A DNA stretch of 64,000 nucleotides from Albula goreensis (taxonomy: Eukaryota; Chordata; Actinopteri; Albuliformes; Albulidae): contig CM040747.1 in NCBI GenBank assembly GCA_022829145.1, positions 33,310,052 to 33,374,051 of the forward strand, given 5' to 3'. This document shows positions 53,664 to 64,000 of the stretch, one piece after another; positions within the stretch are counted from its first letter, which is position 1; each line of letters opens with the position of its first letter. The notes beneath the pieces were generated by a model. That model was not told the DNA's origin, did not search any database, and saw only the letters and a list, made by a program, of their open reading frames with translations. The translations under genes were made by a program, and so were the position numbers.

Positions 53664-55770
53664 GCACTTAGTATTTGCTTTACACAAGTCAAATTCCTCA
53701 AAACTCAAATATTTATTGGCAAACAGTTCAGGGCTATATCACCCCAATTAGATGACAGGTGTGTGGTCAATAAGTCACTGCCTGAACACTGGGCACAACG
53801 AACACTAGACATCTACACCATCACTGAGGACACTGACATGGCTGACTACGCTACTGATTCACTGGTCAAACATGCGACCAGTTGTCGTGTTAATGTAAAA
53901 CTCGAATATATGTTCCCCTAAGCACATCCATAGACAAAAGCCTTTTTGAAGAGTAGGTTGCAGGACTGTGGAGGGGTTCGTTTTCAATGTAGCTAACGTG
54001 GTATGATTTCTGATCATGAAGACAGCATACCTTGATCTGACTTTCCAACTTGTTAAAAAAGGTAATAATTACCAAGCCTCTACGGCAAAAAGCCTTCTCC
54101 TTTTCTCAGAAAGGTGATGTTGGAAAAGGTATTTCGGACAGCGTTAATAAATACCTTAATACTGACGGCTGCATTGGGAATGTTCATGTAAAGTTAAAGT
54201 GTGACTGACTTCTGGCTTAAAGCAAACAGAGAGGATCGCATTGACATTTCTTGTAACAGGGTATACATATGCGAGGCTTTGGATTAATCAAATATCTCAC
54301 GTGCCAAACTGTGAGGAGATTAAGATTTATCAGATATCAACCGTGGGGCCTGTGGCGAGGTAAGAACATTTCATATCCTCACCGCAGAAGCATGTTTGCC
54401 ATTCTCAACATGTTGTGCAACAGCTATGGATTCTTTGAAGGCATTCTCTCTCCCTCCCTCTGTTTCTCTTTCCTTCTGCTTTTCTTTCTCTTTCTGTCTC
54501 CCTCTCCTTGTCCCCTCCATCTGTTTCTTTCTCTTTGCTCCCTGACTTTGTCTTGGAGTAAATCTTCGTATCTTCACAAAGAGATGCTCCGGTGTGAAGA
54601 CGCTCCACAGTCTGGTATTGAATCTAAGCCATGGCAGCGTCAGCCGAGGCTAGCGCCCCCTTCAGGGCATCGTGTGAATGGCTGCAGAGTCATCCAGGAG
54701 CAGCATTTGTCTTGCAACTGCTGCACTAACTGAACAGTTTACCCATAAATCTATGAAGAGAGAAGTGGTAGCCAATGATAGACTGCGGTTCAGATGAGGG
54801 ATCTCTCCAATCAGCGTAGGAGGTTTCAGTGAGAATTGCTTTGACATTTAATTGACCTTCCAAAACTGAGAGACAAACCACTAAGTACATTCATGAGAAA
54901 AGGAAATCTGAACTACTAAAATCTCACAGCAGTGTTTATACTGGAAGTCTTCACCTCGCCTTGAACATTCCGGAAGTTCATCATACAAGATAGATTCCAC
55001 AGTGATGAAAACTCAATTAATAGTTTCATACAGTATTCCTGTCATTTTTGAAATATGATCCCATGCCAGACAAGTAGTTAAGCAAATAGTTTTCAGAGAC
55101 ATGTATGTAAATCTTTGTATTATTATTATAATACAAACAGGAGACGAAATATGCCAACCACCTGAATGCTGAACAAGTCAATAAAAATGCTTGATATTCT
55201 GAATTGCACAAGAGTTTATACTCAACTCTACAAACAGATGTACAGGTTTTGGTTTACTAAAAACAAGGGCTGAGTGTGTCAAAAAATGTTGCAAGATACA
55301 TTTCCATAAGTACATGACAATGTTGAACAGTGACATTCCAAATCTGCAGTAAATGGAGCCAACCATTACATATTTTCACCACAGCTCATGTGGCTGAGAT
55401 GGTAAAAAGTCTCCTGGTGTAAGTCATGGACTACAGATGGTGAGCAAGAACTTTGGCGTGTGGTCTCCTGGAAGTGGCAGGCTAAAATTCAATGATAGGG
55501 CTGGCTAGCTCTTTTAGACAGGAGTTTCTGTGATCTTCAGCAAACCCAGGTGAGGTCGTTATGTAAATGCCCCCCCCATCCCCCCCACCGCTGCCCAAAA
55601 ACCCAAATTTTAACCTCAGGCCAAAGTAAACCTGCTTTAAAAGGAAAAACTGCTGTAAAAGGGAAACTTGGAGAGGAAAGAATGCTGTTTGCCGAGCTAA
55701 TCTTGTGATGGCTTGTGGCCGATTGTGTTGCCCGGAGGGAAACGTTTGCAGCCTCCCCAACACCACCACC

Positions 55771-56108
55771 GCTGTGATTGGAGTTACATCACCTGTAAGC
55801 CCCGCCCCCTGCCTTGTCCCCCCTCCCCTATCATAGCCCCCACCCCCTCCACTCCTGTGAAAGAGCAGTACACTCTACCTGGTCTCCACATACCGTTACA
55901 CCTGCCCGCTTCTCAGCTGAACGGTCAGGAAGAGAGGAATCTAGAAACCCCAGCCAAGCCAGACAGCCGAGCCATCGGACTGACTCCTCCGAGTATCGGC
56001 TATCTCAGCCCGGACACTGTAAGGGGATATGGGCACGTGCCGCGTCTAGAGTCTCCAAAACAGAGGAACCGAAACTTTCGCAGTTTCCCCATTCGCTGCA
56101 CCTCTGAG
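55771..56108 (+). promoter_or_regulatory. Promoter and noncoding first exon of the CRIB-protein gene
   Basis: An inverted CCAAT (GATTGG, about 55776) and a GC box (CCCCGCCCCC, about 55800) precede a CpG-richer stretch. It ends at a strong donor (CTCTGAG/GTGAGT, 56108/56109). The matching acceptor is at 58399-58400, 77 bases before the start codon. The open frame across it (55713-56132) is not conserved in any way that I can see. The exon link is inferred. Confidence 0.5.
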
Positions 56109-58400
56109 GTGAGTCAACCCACGTTTAAATAGTGTGTTTTAACTTCATGGTACAATCGCGTGCAGATCCTCAGCGTTCTGAAGACTGCTGGTCATCGGAC
56201 ACCGTCTAAACATCAGTCTAAACCTGACACGTTGACGGATTAACCTGTAAGAGCACAAATGTTGATATCCCAGCAGAGGCAAAAAGACAAGGGAGTCGTT
56301 TTTTGCCCTGTAAGCATTTAAATGAGGGATATCATGTGTCGCATTTGACAAGTTACCTTACAGCTTAATATACACGCTCGCTTTGCCCCAAGCTGGTGTG
56401 GGGAATATACCTGTTATTTGGGAAATTAAACTTACTAATTCACCCCATCAAAATACACCATATTTGTATGTGGAGAAGCAAATGACGTTGGCAAAGGAAA
56501 CAAGCATTCTATTCGCGGATGAGATTGCTTGCCCATATTTTGATTTTAGTCCTCAATTTGTTACAGAAATGTGGTAAACTCTCTGAAATAATCTACAGAG
56601 TCTCTGTTTTGTCCTTTTTCAGTTGTTAATGTTATATCTGTGAAACGAGATATCTGTCTAAATTTCTTGTAATCTCTGCTGCGTCTTGTACAATAACTGT
56701 AATTGACTTGATAATATTGGTGATTTGTAGCCCAGTAAAATCAAAGGCTTAGTTTGGCACAGACCTGCTTAGACTAACAGAGGAGACAAGTCAGCCATTT
56801 TCCACAAATGGCAGTTTTTTCAGGGCAATCTATGGATTCTTTATCAAACCACAACACAATTCTTAAATGCACTCATTGACTGATCTGGGATGTGGGTTGG
56901 GGGTGAGAAGCATTGTATTCATACCTGAAATAAGTGTAGCGATTGTCGCTTACACCTAGCAATGGAATGTTGCCACTTCCACTGTCTCCTGTTGAGTCAC
57001 AAACATTTGCTTGTGACTGTTTCAGGTTAAGAATGCTACTGTAATGCGTGTCGGCTCGTTCAACGGCCAATAACGACATGCAGAAATACTGAAGGCCAAT
57101 GATCCTGTTGAAATGTTAATGTCTCAATGGGTTGATCTTTGTGTTACAAATTCAATGGCACACAAGCAGTCAAGCGCGAGGCACTTAGGATAAATGAGGT
57201 CACAATGTGGAAACACCACAGAGTTACGGTTGTCCATAGTTTTTGTCAGATGTCATAGCTTTAACGTGCTTCAGAAATTCTTAAAGTTTTTGTTCAAGAG
57301 GTTATTGTTACCTCAGGCTCAACCACCACCGTGTTTCCTACACAGCTTAGACCTACAGCATTCAAAAAATGTTCTCTCTGGTGATGTTGAGGGACCATCC
57401 AAAACAACTCAATTTTCATTTCAGTTCAAGAAAATTTATTAGTATTCCCTTTTCAAGCTAAGTCTGAAAATACATTCAACGAATTTCCTAAATGTTGTTG
57501 ATTTACAAGGCGAGTAGAGAATAGTGTACCTTCAAATGGAAAAAGAGCACATTCCCTCCCTCCCACAGGTCGTGAAAGTGTAGAAACGCCAGTCAGAACA
57601 GGTCCAGATAACATTTTTTTTCAGTTGCAAGAGGAACATGGAGGGGTCCAATAAAAGCATAGCCGTGCCAAAAGAACAAAAGAAACCACTTTCGTCGGTT
57701 CAAAGATAAACACAATTACCCACTCATAAAGATAAATCTCTAAGGTTAAGCATTTATGTATAACGCGCATAACTGTTTCATTTACACATTTCCAAGTCCA
57801 AAAGCCCAGTAATCCAGATTACAAAGGTGAAACCAAACCGATCAGTAATTGAGTTAAAAACAAAGCTTTGAATCTAGATATCGTCAATGCTCTCAAACTA
57901 CAAATCCATTCACAAAACACTGTAGGTGTGATTGATATCACTGAGAGTGTGATTTCTTCAGCCAGCAGAGCTCTTTAAAAAGTTTTGGTTACAAACCCTG
58001 CTCTTACCTTGCTGATACCTAAGTAAGTGAAACTGCAATGATGACAATATTGCTGACCCACTTTGAAATATATAGGTGTTCTACAACTCAGTTATCATAT
58101 ACTTTTTATGTGTGTGAGAATGCGTGTATGCGTTTGAATCATGTTTATTTTATTTCTTGTATGTGTGAATATAACTAAATATTGTGTGGTACACAGGGGT
58201 AGGGGAAGAAGGGAAAAGTGATTCTGCGAAGGTTTAAATGGGAAATGTGGAATGACCAATCCATTCAATATCTAATGTTGTTGAAGAAACTCTGATGTAT
58301 GGAAAATATTAATTTAAAAAGGTGATCACAAGACAGTGAAGTAAGTAAAAGACAAGACCCGGTATCTTAAAGTTGTTTCTTTGTGTATGTATTCCTACAG
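56109..58400 (+). other. Probable 5'-UTR intron of the CRIB-protein gene
   Basis: About 2.3 kb runs between the donor at 56109 and the pyrimidine-rich acceptor 'tgtatgtattcctacag' ending at 58400. No exon, RNA gene or clear mobile element is seen inside. Confidence 0.45.
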
Positions 58401-58477
58401 ATTTGTGCTGCCTGCTGGAAGAAGGAACTTGATTTCTAAGCGACTGCTTAAGTCATAATCTCAACCAAGTCACCAAA

Positions 58478-59025
58478 ATGCCCCTGAAGACATCGCTGTA
58501 CCTGAAGTCCGCCACACTGCGGTCCAGGAAGCCGAAGCGCAGGGAAGCGCTGTCCGTCAACATGATCAGCCAACCGCTCGGCGACTTCCGCCACCTGTCC
58601 CACATCGGGCTGGACGCCCACGGCGACGTCTTCGGCGACCTCTCCTTCCTGAAGAGGGTGAACAGCCTTCCCCACGAGTCGTCGCTCAATCACCTGGGCC
58701 TGGGCCAAGACGGGACCGCCCCCCCTCCCCCGAAGCCCCCCGCCTCGAACCCGAGGGGGGGGAGGCGGAGCTCGCGGGGCGCCATAGCAACCAGAGACAC
58801 AAGAAGTGCCACTCCCTGCCGCTGCTGGACAGCGTGGATGCGGACGGGCCCCCCGCGGAGGAGGTGCCTCCGGCCTTCGTCACAGAAAAGGAGGCGGGGC
58901 ACACGGAGGACTGCCCCCTAGAGCCCCTCATCGTTGAGGATGACGTCCCCTTCTCCCTCAACCTGGACCTGGGCCCCTCCATCCTGGACGACGTTCTGCG
59001 GGTGATGGACAAGCTCAGCCAATGA
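58478..59025 (+). CDS. Cdc42 effector (CRIB) protein, probable C15orf62 orthologue; apparent frameshift
   Basis: A single coding exon starts at MPLKTSLYLKSATLRSRKPK. The CRIB motif follows at about residues 27-45 (ISQPLGDFRHLSHIG), then GDVFGDLSFLKR, the pattern of BORG/CDC42EP proteins that bind GTP-Cdc42 and shape actin and septins. The frame must then change once. The downstream frame gives HKKCHSLPLLDS and ends FSLNLDLGPSILDDVLRVMD, both family-like. The shift lies between 58719 and 58762, where C7, C6 and G8 runs occur, and fits one missing base. The joined length is about 182 residues, near that of human C15orf62 (175) and shorter than CDC42EP2-4. Synteny after GCHFR supports C15orf62. 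A true frameshift mutation is the alternative. Confidence 0.78.
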
Positions 59026-59179
59026 CACTGTTTCCACTCCCCGCCTCATTTTATACACCTATACTGGGTGGTGGGCCTGTCATTTCTCTGTCACCAGGAT
59101 ACAGTAGCCATGGTGTGCAAACCTCCTTATTCAGATCTCTGTGTAGCCTACAAACTCTTCGATCCTAAAGCGGGCTAAT

Positions 59180-59350
59180 ATCGCCCAGCTGACTAGAGTC
59201 ATATAAGCCACTGTTGGTTAACAGAATGCAATGATGTAAGCCACAATTGGCTGGCAGGGTAGAGTAATGTCAGCCACTATTGGCTGGCTGGAGTAACATG
59301 AACTACTATTGGTTGACTGGAGTGATACGCGTCTCCATTGGCTGGCTATC
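59180..59350. repeat. Degenerate ~30-36-bp minisatellite with ATTGG cores
   Basis: Five loosely repeated units follow one another in the 3' UTR. Each carries a form of 'gccactattggctggctgga' with a GTTGG or ATTGG core. Units have diverged and vary in length. Confidence 0.6.
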
Positions 59351-59719
59351 TGACGGGAGCACTCCACATTTCCTGTTCCCAAGAGGGCAAGGACTCTATT
59401 TTGAACTGACCTCTCTGGAGAGGACTCATTTTTTTGCACTGCAAATGTGAACTGCAGTCACATGGCCCTTAACTGAGAGACGTACTGTGTAAGAGAGGGT
59501 GGAGAGTCCACTAGCGGATGTGTAATATTTAAAAATTCGGGCTCAGTCCTGACCACCTCCTGCTCTCCCAAAATGGCTGCATTTGGGAGATATTGAGAGG
59601 CAGTCGGTCCTTCATCCCTGTGACAATGGCCTCCCATTCTATGCCTGAGAGACTACGATTTTAAATGAGAGAGACTCATTCAGATGTTATTATTATTATC
59701 TATGTAATCAAAACTGTTC

Positions 59720-59725
59720 ATTAAA
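59720..59725 (+). terminator. Candidate poly(A) signal of the CRIB-protein gene
   Basis: ATTAAA about 695 bases after the stop codon, in AT-rich sequence. Confidence 0.45.
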
Positions 59726-60592
59726 ACGACACAATAACGTTTGAAAAAAATCACACCTGTGTAGCGCCACTCAATTTTTTTACGGGGAGGAATATCAGAA
59801 TGAGATAATTAATTGTTCGGAAAACAATTGTTTAAGCCCATCAAATATCTCCTTCAGCACACAGTTTCGAGATTTGAATTTTGAATTTTTAAAAAATACA
59901 AACAACTGTCGCGACATCGGTTGAAAATAAGGAAATGACCGCACCCTGCTCATTGTTCATTCATTAACCAGCGTATGTCGCTCATTGTGAAAATATTTCT
60001 GCTGATAAGGCAAAAAATGAACTTTATCCCAAGCAGTTAAACCGATCCACCTTCAGCTCCCCCTTCAATACCCTGAAGACACAGATGACTATAGTCCTTA
60101 TGATATATTGAATTAAACCTTAATGGTGTTATTTTTAAGTCCCAGGGTGTTATTTTTAGGTTTTGTTGAACGTGGGGACCTCTAAGTAACTTCCTTAGAA
60201 AGTCTTTGAAACCAAATACGGAACTAAAACAAAACTAGTTCTGTTCACCGATCTAGTTCACCACCTGTTGTGCGATCACTTGGTCAATACTTCAAACAAA
60301 TTCTTCTCCATAGAGAGGCTGGTAAACTCACCAACCTCCACATTCACCCAGAGATCTGTATAAATCAGCGGCTCCAGATTGGGGAAATCCCACAAAATGT
60401 GAGGATTTGTATTTAATCCATAGCATAAGTTTAAGAGAAAAAAATTATGTAAAGTCAAACATGGAGAAACGAGAAACAGCAGGAGTTAGGAACATTTCTG
60501 CAGGTGCCAATGAAAGAAGCCAATAAAAAGGCAACCTTCGGGCAACATGGCTATACAGTACATCTCTTTTGTCAGACGCTGTGGCGTTCAGG

Positions 60593-60694
60593 ATGGTCTC
60601 CGACATCAAAAACTGGGTTAAGATGGAGGAGTGCATGTTTGAACAGCCCTCGCTGAAGCAAAACAGAACCAGCTCTGCGGCTATCGCGCAGGAG
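60593..60694 (+). other. Unidentified possible first coding exon
   Basis: ATG at 60593 opens MVSDIKNWVKMEECMFEQPS and runs to a GTATCT that could be a splice donor near 60695. Composition is protein-like and the local GC content is higher than around it. I recognise no family and find no following exon in the window, so this is a hint only. Confidence 0.2.
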
Positions 60695-62266
60695 GTATCT
60701 GTGTTATGTTCGTTCATGTCCCATCTTGATGGAGGGGGAAAATCGACCCCTTCTCTGCCATGCTTGCACAATAAGAGAATAAATGGCACGGAATGTCCCG
60801 GCGAATACGCTCTAGCTCACAGACTGTGCTCTGGCTGTTGTCCCGAACTGGTCCCGTTTAACCGGCGAAAAACCTGGCCGCCACCATCTCAGTCACATCC
60901 CCCTTCCAGTGCGTTAAGTTACAAATTGGGGGGGAGGAAACGAGGGTACCCTCATAGATTCACAGTCCTGGGGGGGTTTGAGATAAGGGGAGTTTTGTTC
61001 CATACAAAGACCCTTAGGACAACTTTAAGAGCATTTACAAAATAAAAAAAAAAAAACATTGAACACGTTTCTTTGAGTCTGAGCAAACAAGGTCCAAAAA
61101 TTGTGGGTGAAGAGGAATGCCGAGGGCTGGGAATTAATAGAAAAAAAGGTTAGAAATGCAACAGGCCTTATCTATATCTGAAGATGTTATCCTGGTTCAG
61201 CCTGCAGCAGATATCTGATCGGGTAGGATTAGTGATTGTCCAGCAATTAATGATACCGTGTTTGGATTTTGGTTATAGCACCAGGCATTACATTGTAATT
61301 TTCAGTACCCAGCATGGTTTTGCGTTATTATACAGGATCTAAACCCGTGTTCTGTTCTTATCTACAAGATCTGATTGAGAGTGAGTTTTTTTTTTTTTTT
61401 ACCATTTCAGTGAAGCACTAAATTCAGAAGAATGGGAAAATTGATAAAATAAGGTTCTGAAGGTAGAACGCTCCCATCTGCTTGTGAAATATGAAACCGC
61501 GTATCCGTTCCAAATGAGTGAATGTGATGGAAAGATGAGATAGGGTTTCTTCTTTTCCTCTGAAAGCCCCTTAAAATGAACATGGGAAAATCATTCTTTT
61601 GAAAATGGGAAGTTCTTGAATCTTTATACAACAACCATTGCAGGCATCGACAACTTGGCTCTTTGTTTTGTTAGGAGGTCCGTCTTGGCTGGTGAGCAAG
61701 TTTCTAAGCATATCAAAAGCTTGTGAAAGGAGAAGACTTCCTTTGCCCTTGATTTTGATATTTCACTTGATATCTACCTTGGTGGGTTTCACAAGGTAAG
61801 GGCAGCCGGTAGTTTTGGCATGTGGGAATCGTTATCGCATGTGATTATGTAATCATGTGATCATGGACCAGCACCTCTGTTTATCTCATAAAGCCTGTAA
61901 ACAAAAGACCAAGAAAAGGAAGCCAGGATCAACTCTTCATACCTGAAGATGTCATATTTTCTCCTAGGGGGTCACTACAGTGGCTTCATAGGATTAAAAT
62001 AAAATTAAATAAATAGAGGCAAAATAAAGATGGATTTTTTTTTCAGAGCAGGAAAGAGAATGAAATATGAAGCATGAAATATGAGCCATACACCTCTCTT
62101 TGTATTTGTGGGATTTTGTCACATCAAACCTTTATATATTATATGAGAATTATTTGGTATTTATTGGTATCAGGGTAAATAAATATTCATAAAGAATGCA
62201 CAGATTCCCAGGAACATAAAAATACTTTTTGAATACTTCATTTGAACTTTTGAGTATTTTGTTTGA

Positions 62267-62280
62267 ACACTAGGTGGCGA
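62267..62280 (+). promoter_or_regulatory. Candidate CTCF-type motif
   Basis: ACACTAGGTGGCGA fits the CTCF core apart from its edge bases. It points away from the site at 46477. Binding is untested. Confidence 0.3.
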
Positions 62281-63274
62281 CTGTAACACACAAATTAATG
62301 GCTCGCTGGAGTTCTCTCAATTACTCCTGTACATATGACGAAAACCTTACCTGGTCACTCAGTAGACACTTAGGATTAGTAAAATGACAAAGACAATAAA
62401 GGGAGTAACGACACTACTTCAAACATTTGGACAGGGCCTCTGTCAGACCCAGCAGCGGTGGGAACACCACTGCGCCTGTTAAAATGTAGGAGGCAGAAAC
62501 AAAAGCCGATTCTTCTTATCTCACTAGCTGATTCCGGATGAATCAACATCCCAAACACGCCTTCATTCCGAGTGTTGACACAAAGGAATCTCAATAAGTC
62601 AGTGCATACATGAAGTTAACACAAACCCATTGTCCCTTCCCAAGCCATGTTAAAGAGCCTTACTTAAACATGGGTGGAACGCATGTATGTGTGTGCTTTT
62701 GGGTTTGGGGAAGGGGTTTTGTAGGGTGCTGTTCAGTCTAAAGTTACAGATTTTGTTTTGTTTATGGCAGAAAATATTAATCATAAAATTTTAAGATTAA
62801 GGACAGACCCGCTTTGCAGGAAAAAAAAAAACACCTAATCCGTGTGTTGCAATTGTTTGTGTTCAAAAGTAAATATGAGTCATTGTCGGATGTGGTCTTT
62901 CTAGACAAACACAGAGAAGTGTCTTCGCTGCTACCTAGACAGCCCATTATACAAAAGGTCCCTGTGTGGACCTGAATAACAGCCAACAAAGCATGACACA
63001 CCTCAGGCGATGGAGAACGTTCCCATAACATTGGGACAACTCTAGGTCATATTTTCATTGGGGGTTCACATCATGTTTTAAATGTGAACGTTCCTCAAAA
63101 CCAAGTCACACTGTACTGAACAAGTTTTGTCAAGGTCACAAGAAAATATGTGAGGTAAATAAAGTTCAAGGAACATCAAGAAAACTGGATAAAAGTTAAG
63201 TCCTGGCAACCTATGTCCGAATGTTCTGCAGATGATCTGGCAACCTAAAATTGTTCGCTGGGAGGGTGCTTGTT

Positions 63275-63342
63275 GAAGCTAAGCCTGTAGTATAGTGTAA
63301 GTCACTTTGGAGAAAACATCTGTTAAATGATTGTAATGTAGG
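63275..63342 (+). mobile_element. SINE/LINE 3' tail fragment
   Basis: The sequence 'agtcactttggagaaaacat' followed by 'ctgttaaatgattgtaatgt' is a diverged copy of the 3' end of the SINEs at 28494 and 9346. A 'gcctgtagtatagtg' remnant of the head lies just before it. Confidence 0.65.
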
Positions 63343-64000
63343 CCAAGCAACAAATTGCATTTGCTGACTGATTAGGTCTAAGCACTCAGGAGTAAAGAAA
63401 AATCTGAGTGCTACTTGAAAGTGGTTATGAATACAGAGGAAGACACCTCAGGTTCACCTGTGCTAGCTCTAATGTTAACATTTGAACGTTAATTAATGGC
63501 TGGATGTGGACCCAAGCAGGATTTTGTGGTCAGACCACTGAATTTTGGCTTTAATGTCCCGATATCCCCTGCAATATCTCCTGTAACTAGATGTTTGAAA
63601 ATACTTTCTCTCCCAGTCTGGAATGTCAAGTCATATATGCCATCCGTGTTCATTGTTCATTGTTCATTGTACCATCTGACTCCACTGTCAACTCTGAAGA
63701 GCACAGGCAAGCATGGGTTCTCCTCTATGTGATGTGCTGTAGCAACTTCTCACACCGCAGTTCAAAACTTAAACCTATGCAGTCAGACTGTGGTCCCACA
63801 ACTGACCAGCAGATGTCAGTGTTGGGCAATGAGATATGGACATTCCCTACTTGGGTGACTCAATGCATTACATCACAGCCATTACCGATGGAGCCACCCA
63901 GCAGCCCAAGATAAAGATCTTTATCCCCATGCTATTATGCCATTTACTTCTGCATGTCAAAAACAGACACAGATGGCAATCCAAAAGAAACTCCTATAAG

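Larger units (their letters stand above)
50814..55770. other. Intergenic GCHFR to CRIB-protein gene
   Basis: No gene is supported in about 5 kb. It contains a dispersed fish repeat near 52188-52445, a C-rich tract at 53640-53663 and a pyrimidine-rich stretch at 54440-54545. Human DNAJC17 lies in the equivalent interval, but no J-domain exon is visible on either strand. Confidence 0.55.
59726..64000. other. Intergenic tail of the window
   Basis: No gene is firmly supported. A CpG-containing open frame at 60569-61045 is discussed separately. A SINE tail lies at 63275-63342 and a candidate CTCF site at 62267-62280. The rest is AT-rich and featureless to me. Confidence 0.5.

Noticed and set aside
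54269..54733. 154-codon plus-strand frame
   Set aside because: Most of it is a pyrimidine-rich simple repeat giving Leu/Ser/Phe low-complexity sequence.
55713..56132. 139-codon frame before the CRIB gene as a separate gene
   Set aside because: It overlaps promoter-like CCAAT/GC-box sequence and runs through a strong splice donor; a noncoding first exon fits better.

Overview
The window is nuclear DNA from a ray-finned fish, almost certainly a teleost. Genes are split by GT-AG introns, spacing is vertebrate-like, and the introns hold fish-type repeats: tRNA-derived SINEs with a TGTAA-repeat 3' tail, and small hAT-, pogo/Tigger- and foldback-type elements. There is no bacterial, phage, CRISPR, rRNA or tRNA-gene content. 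The species cannot be fixed from the sequence.

Layout from left to right: (1) 466-7726 (+), an adhesion GPCR of the ADGRG group, lacking only its extreme 5' end. (2) 9131-12947 (-), a short coiled-coil gene best read as KNSTRN (SKAP/kinastrin). (3) 14256-29037 (+), the kinetochore scaffold KNL1, with PP1-docking motifs, a large MELT-repeat exon and C-terminal coiled-coil/RWD exons. (4) 32375-37508 (+), the recombinase RAD51, complete in nine coding exons. (5) 40237-45110 (-), RMDN3/PTPIP51, with the membrane anchor and FFAT-like segment but no TPR domain visible. (6) 48052-50197 (+), GCHFR (GFRP), complete. (7) 58478-59025 (+), a Cdc42-effector (CRIB) protein, probably the C15orf62 orthologue, with an apparent frameshift. 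The order KNL1-RAD51-RMDN3-GCHFR-C15orf62 is that of human 15q15.1. KNSTRN, also on 15q15.1 but farther from KNL1 in human, is here directly head-to-head with KNL1.

Functionally this is a chromosome-maintenance neighbourhood. KNSTRN and KNL1 both act at kinetochores and share an upstream region of under 1 kb. RAD51 follows in the same direction. RMDN3 (ER-mitochondria contact), GCHFR (feedback control of tetrahydrobiopterin synthesis) and the Cdc42 effector are unrelated neighbours kept by synteny.

The most unusual observations are: a roughly 345-bp composite tandem repeat encoding paired MELT motifs in KNL1, interrupted by about eight single-base frame changes that lie between the motif cores; a TPR-less RMDN3 gene model; a conserved Gly-Arg pair in RAD51 read as Arg-Pro through two compensating homopolymer-length differences; and a 518-bp foldback element with perfect 16-bp ends. 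The frame problems look more like residual assembly indels than gene death, but that needs reads to settle.
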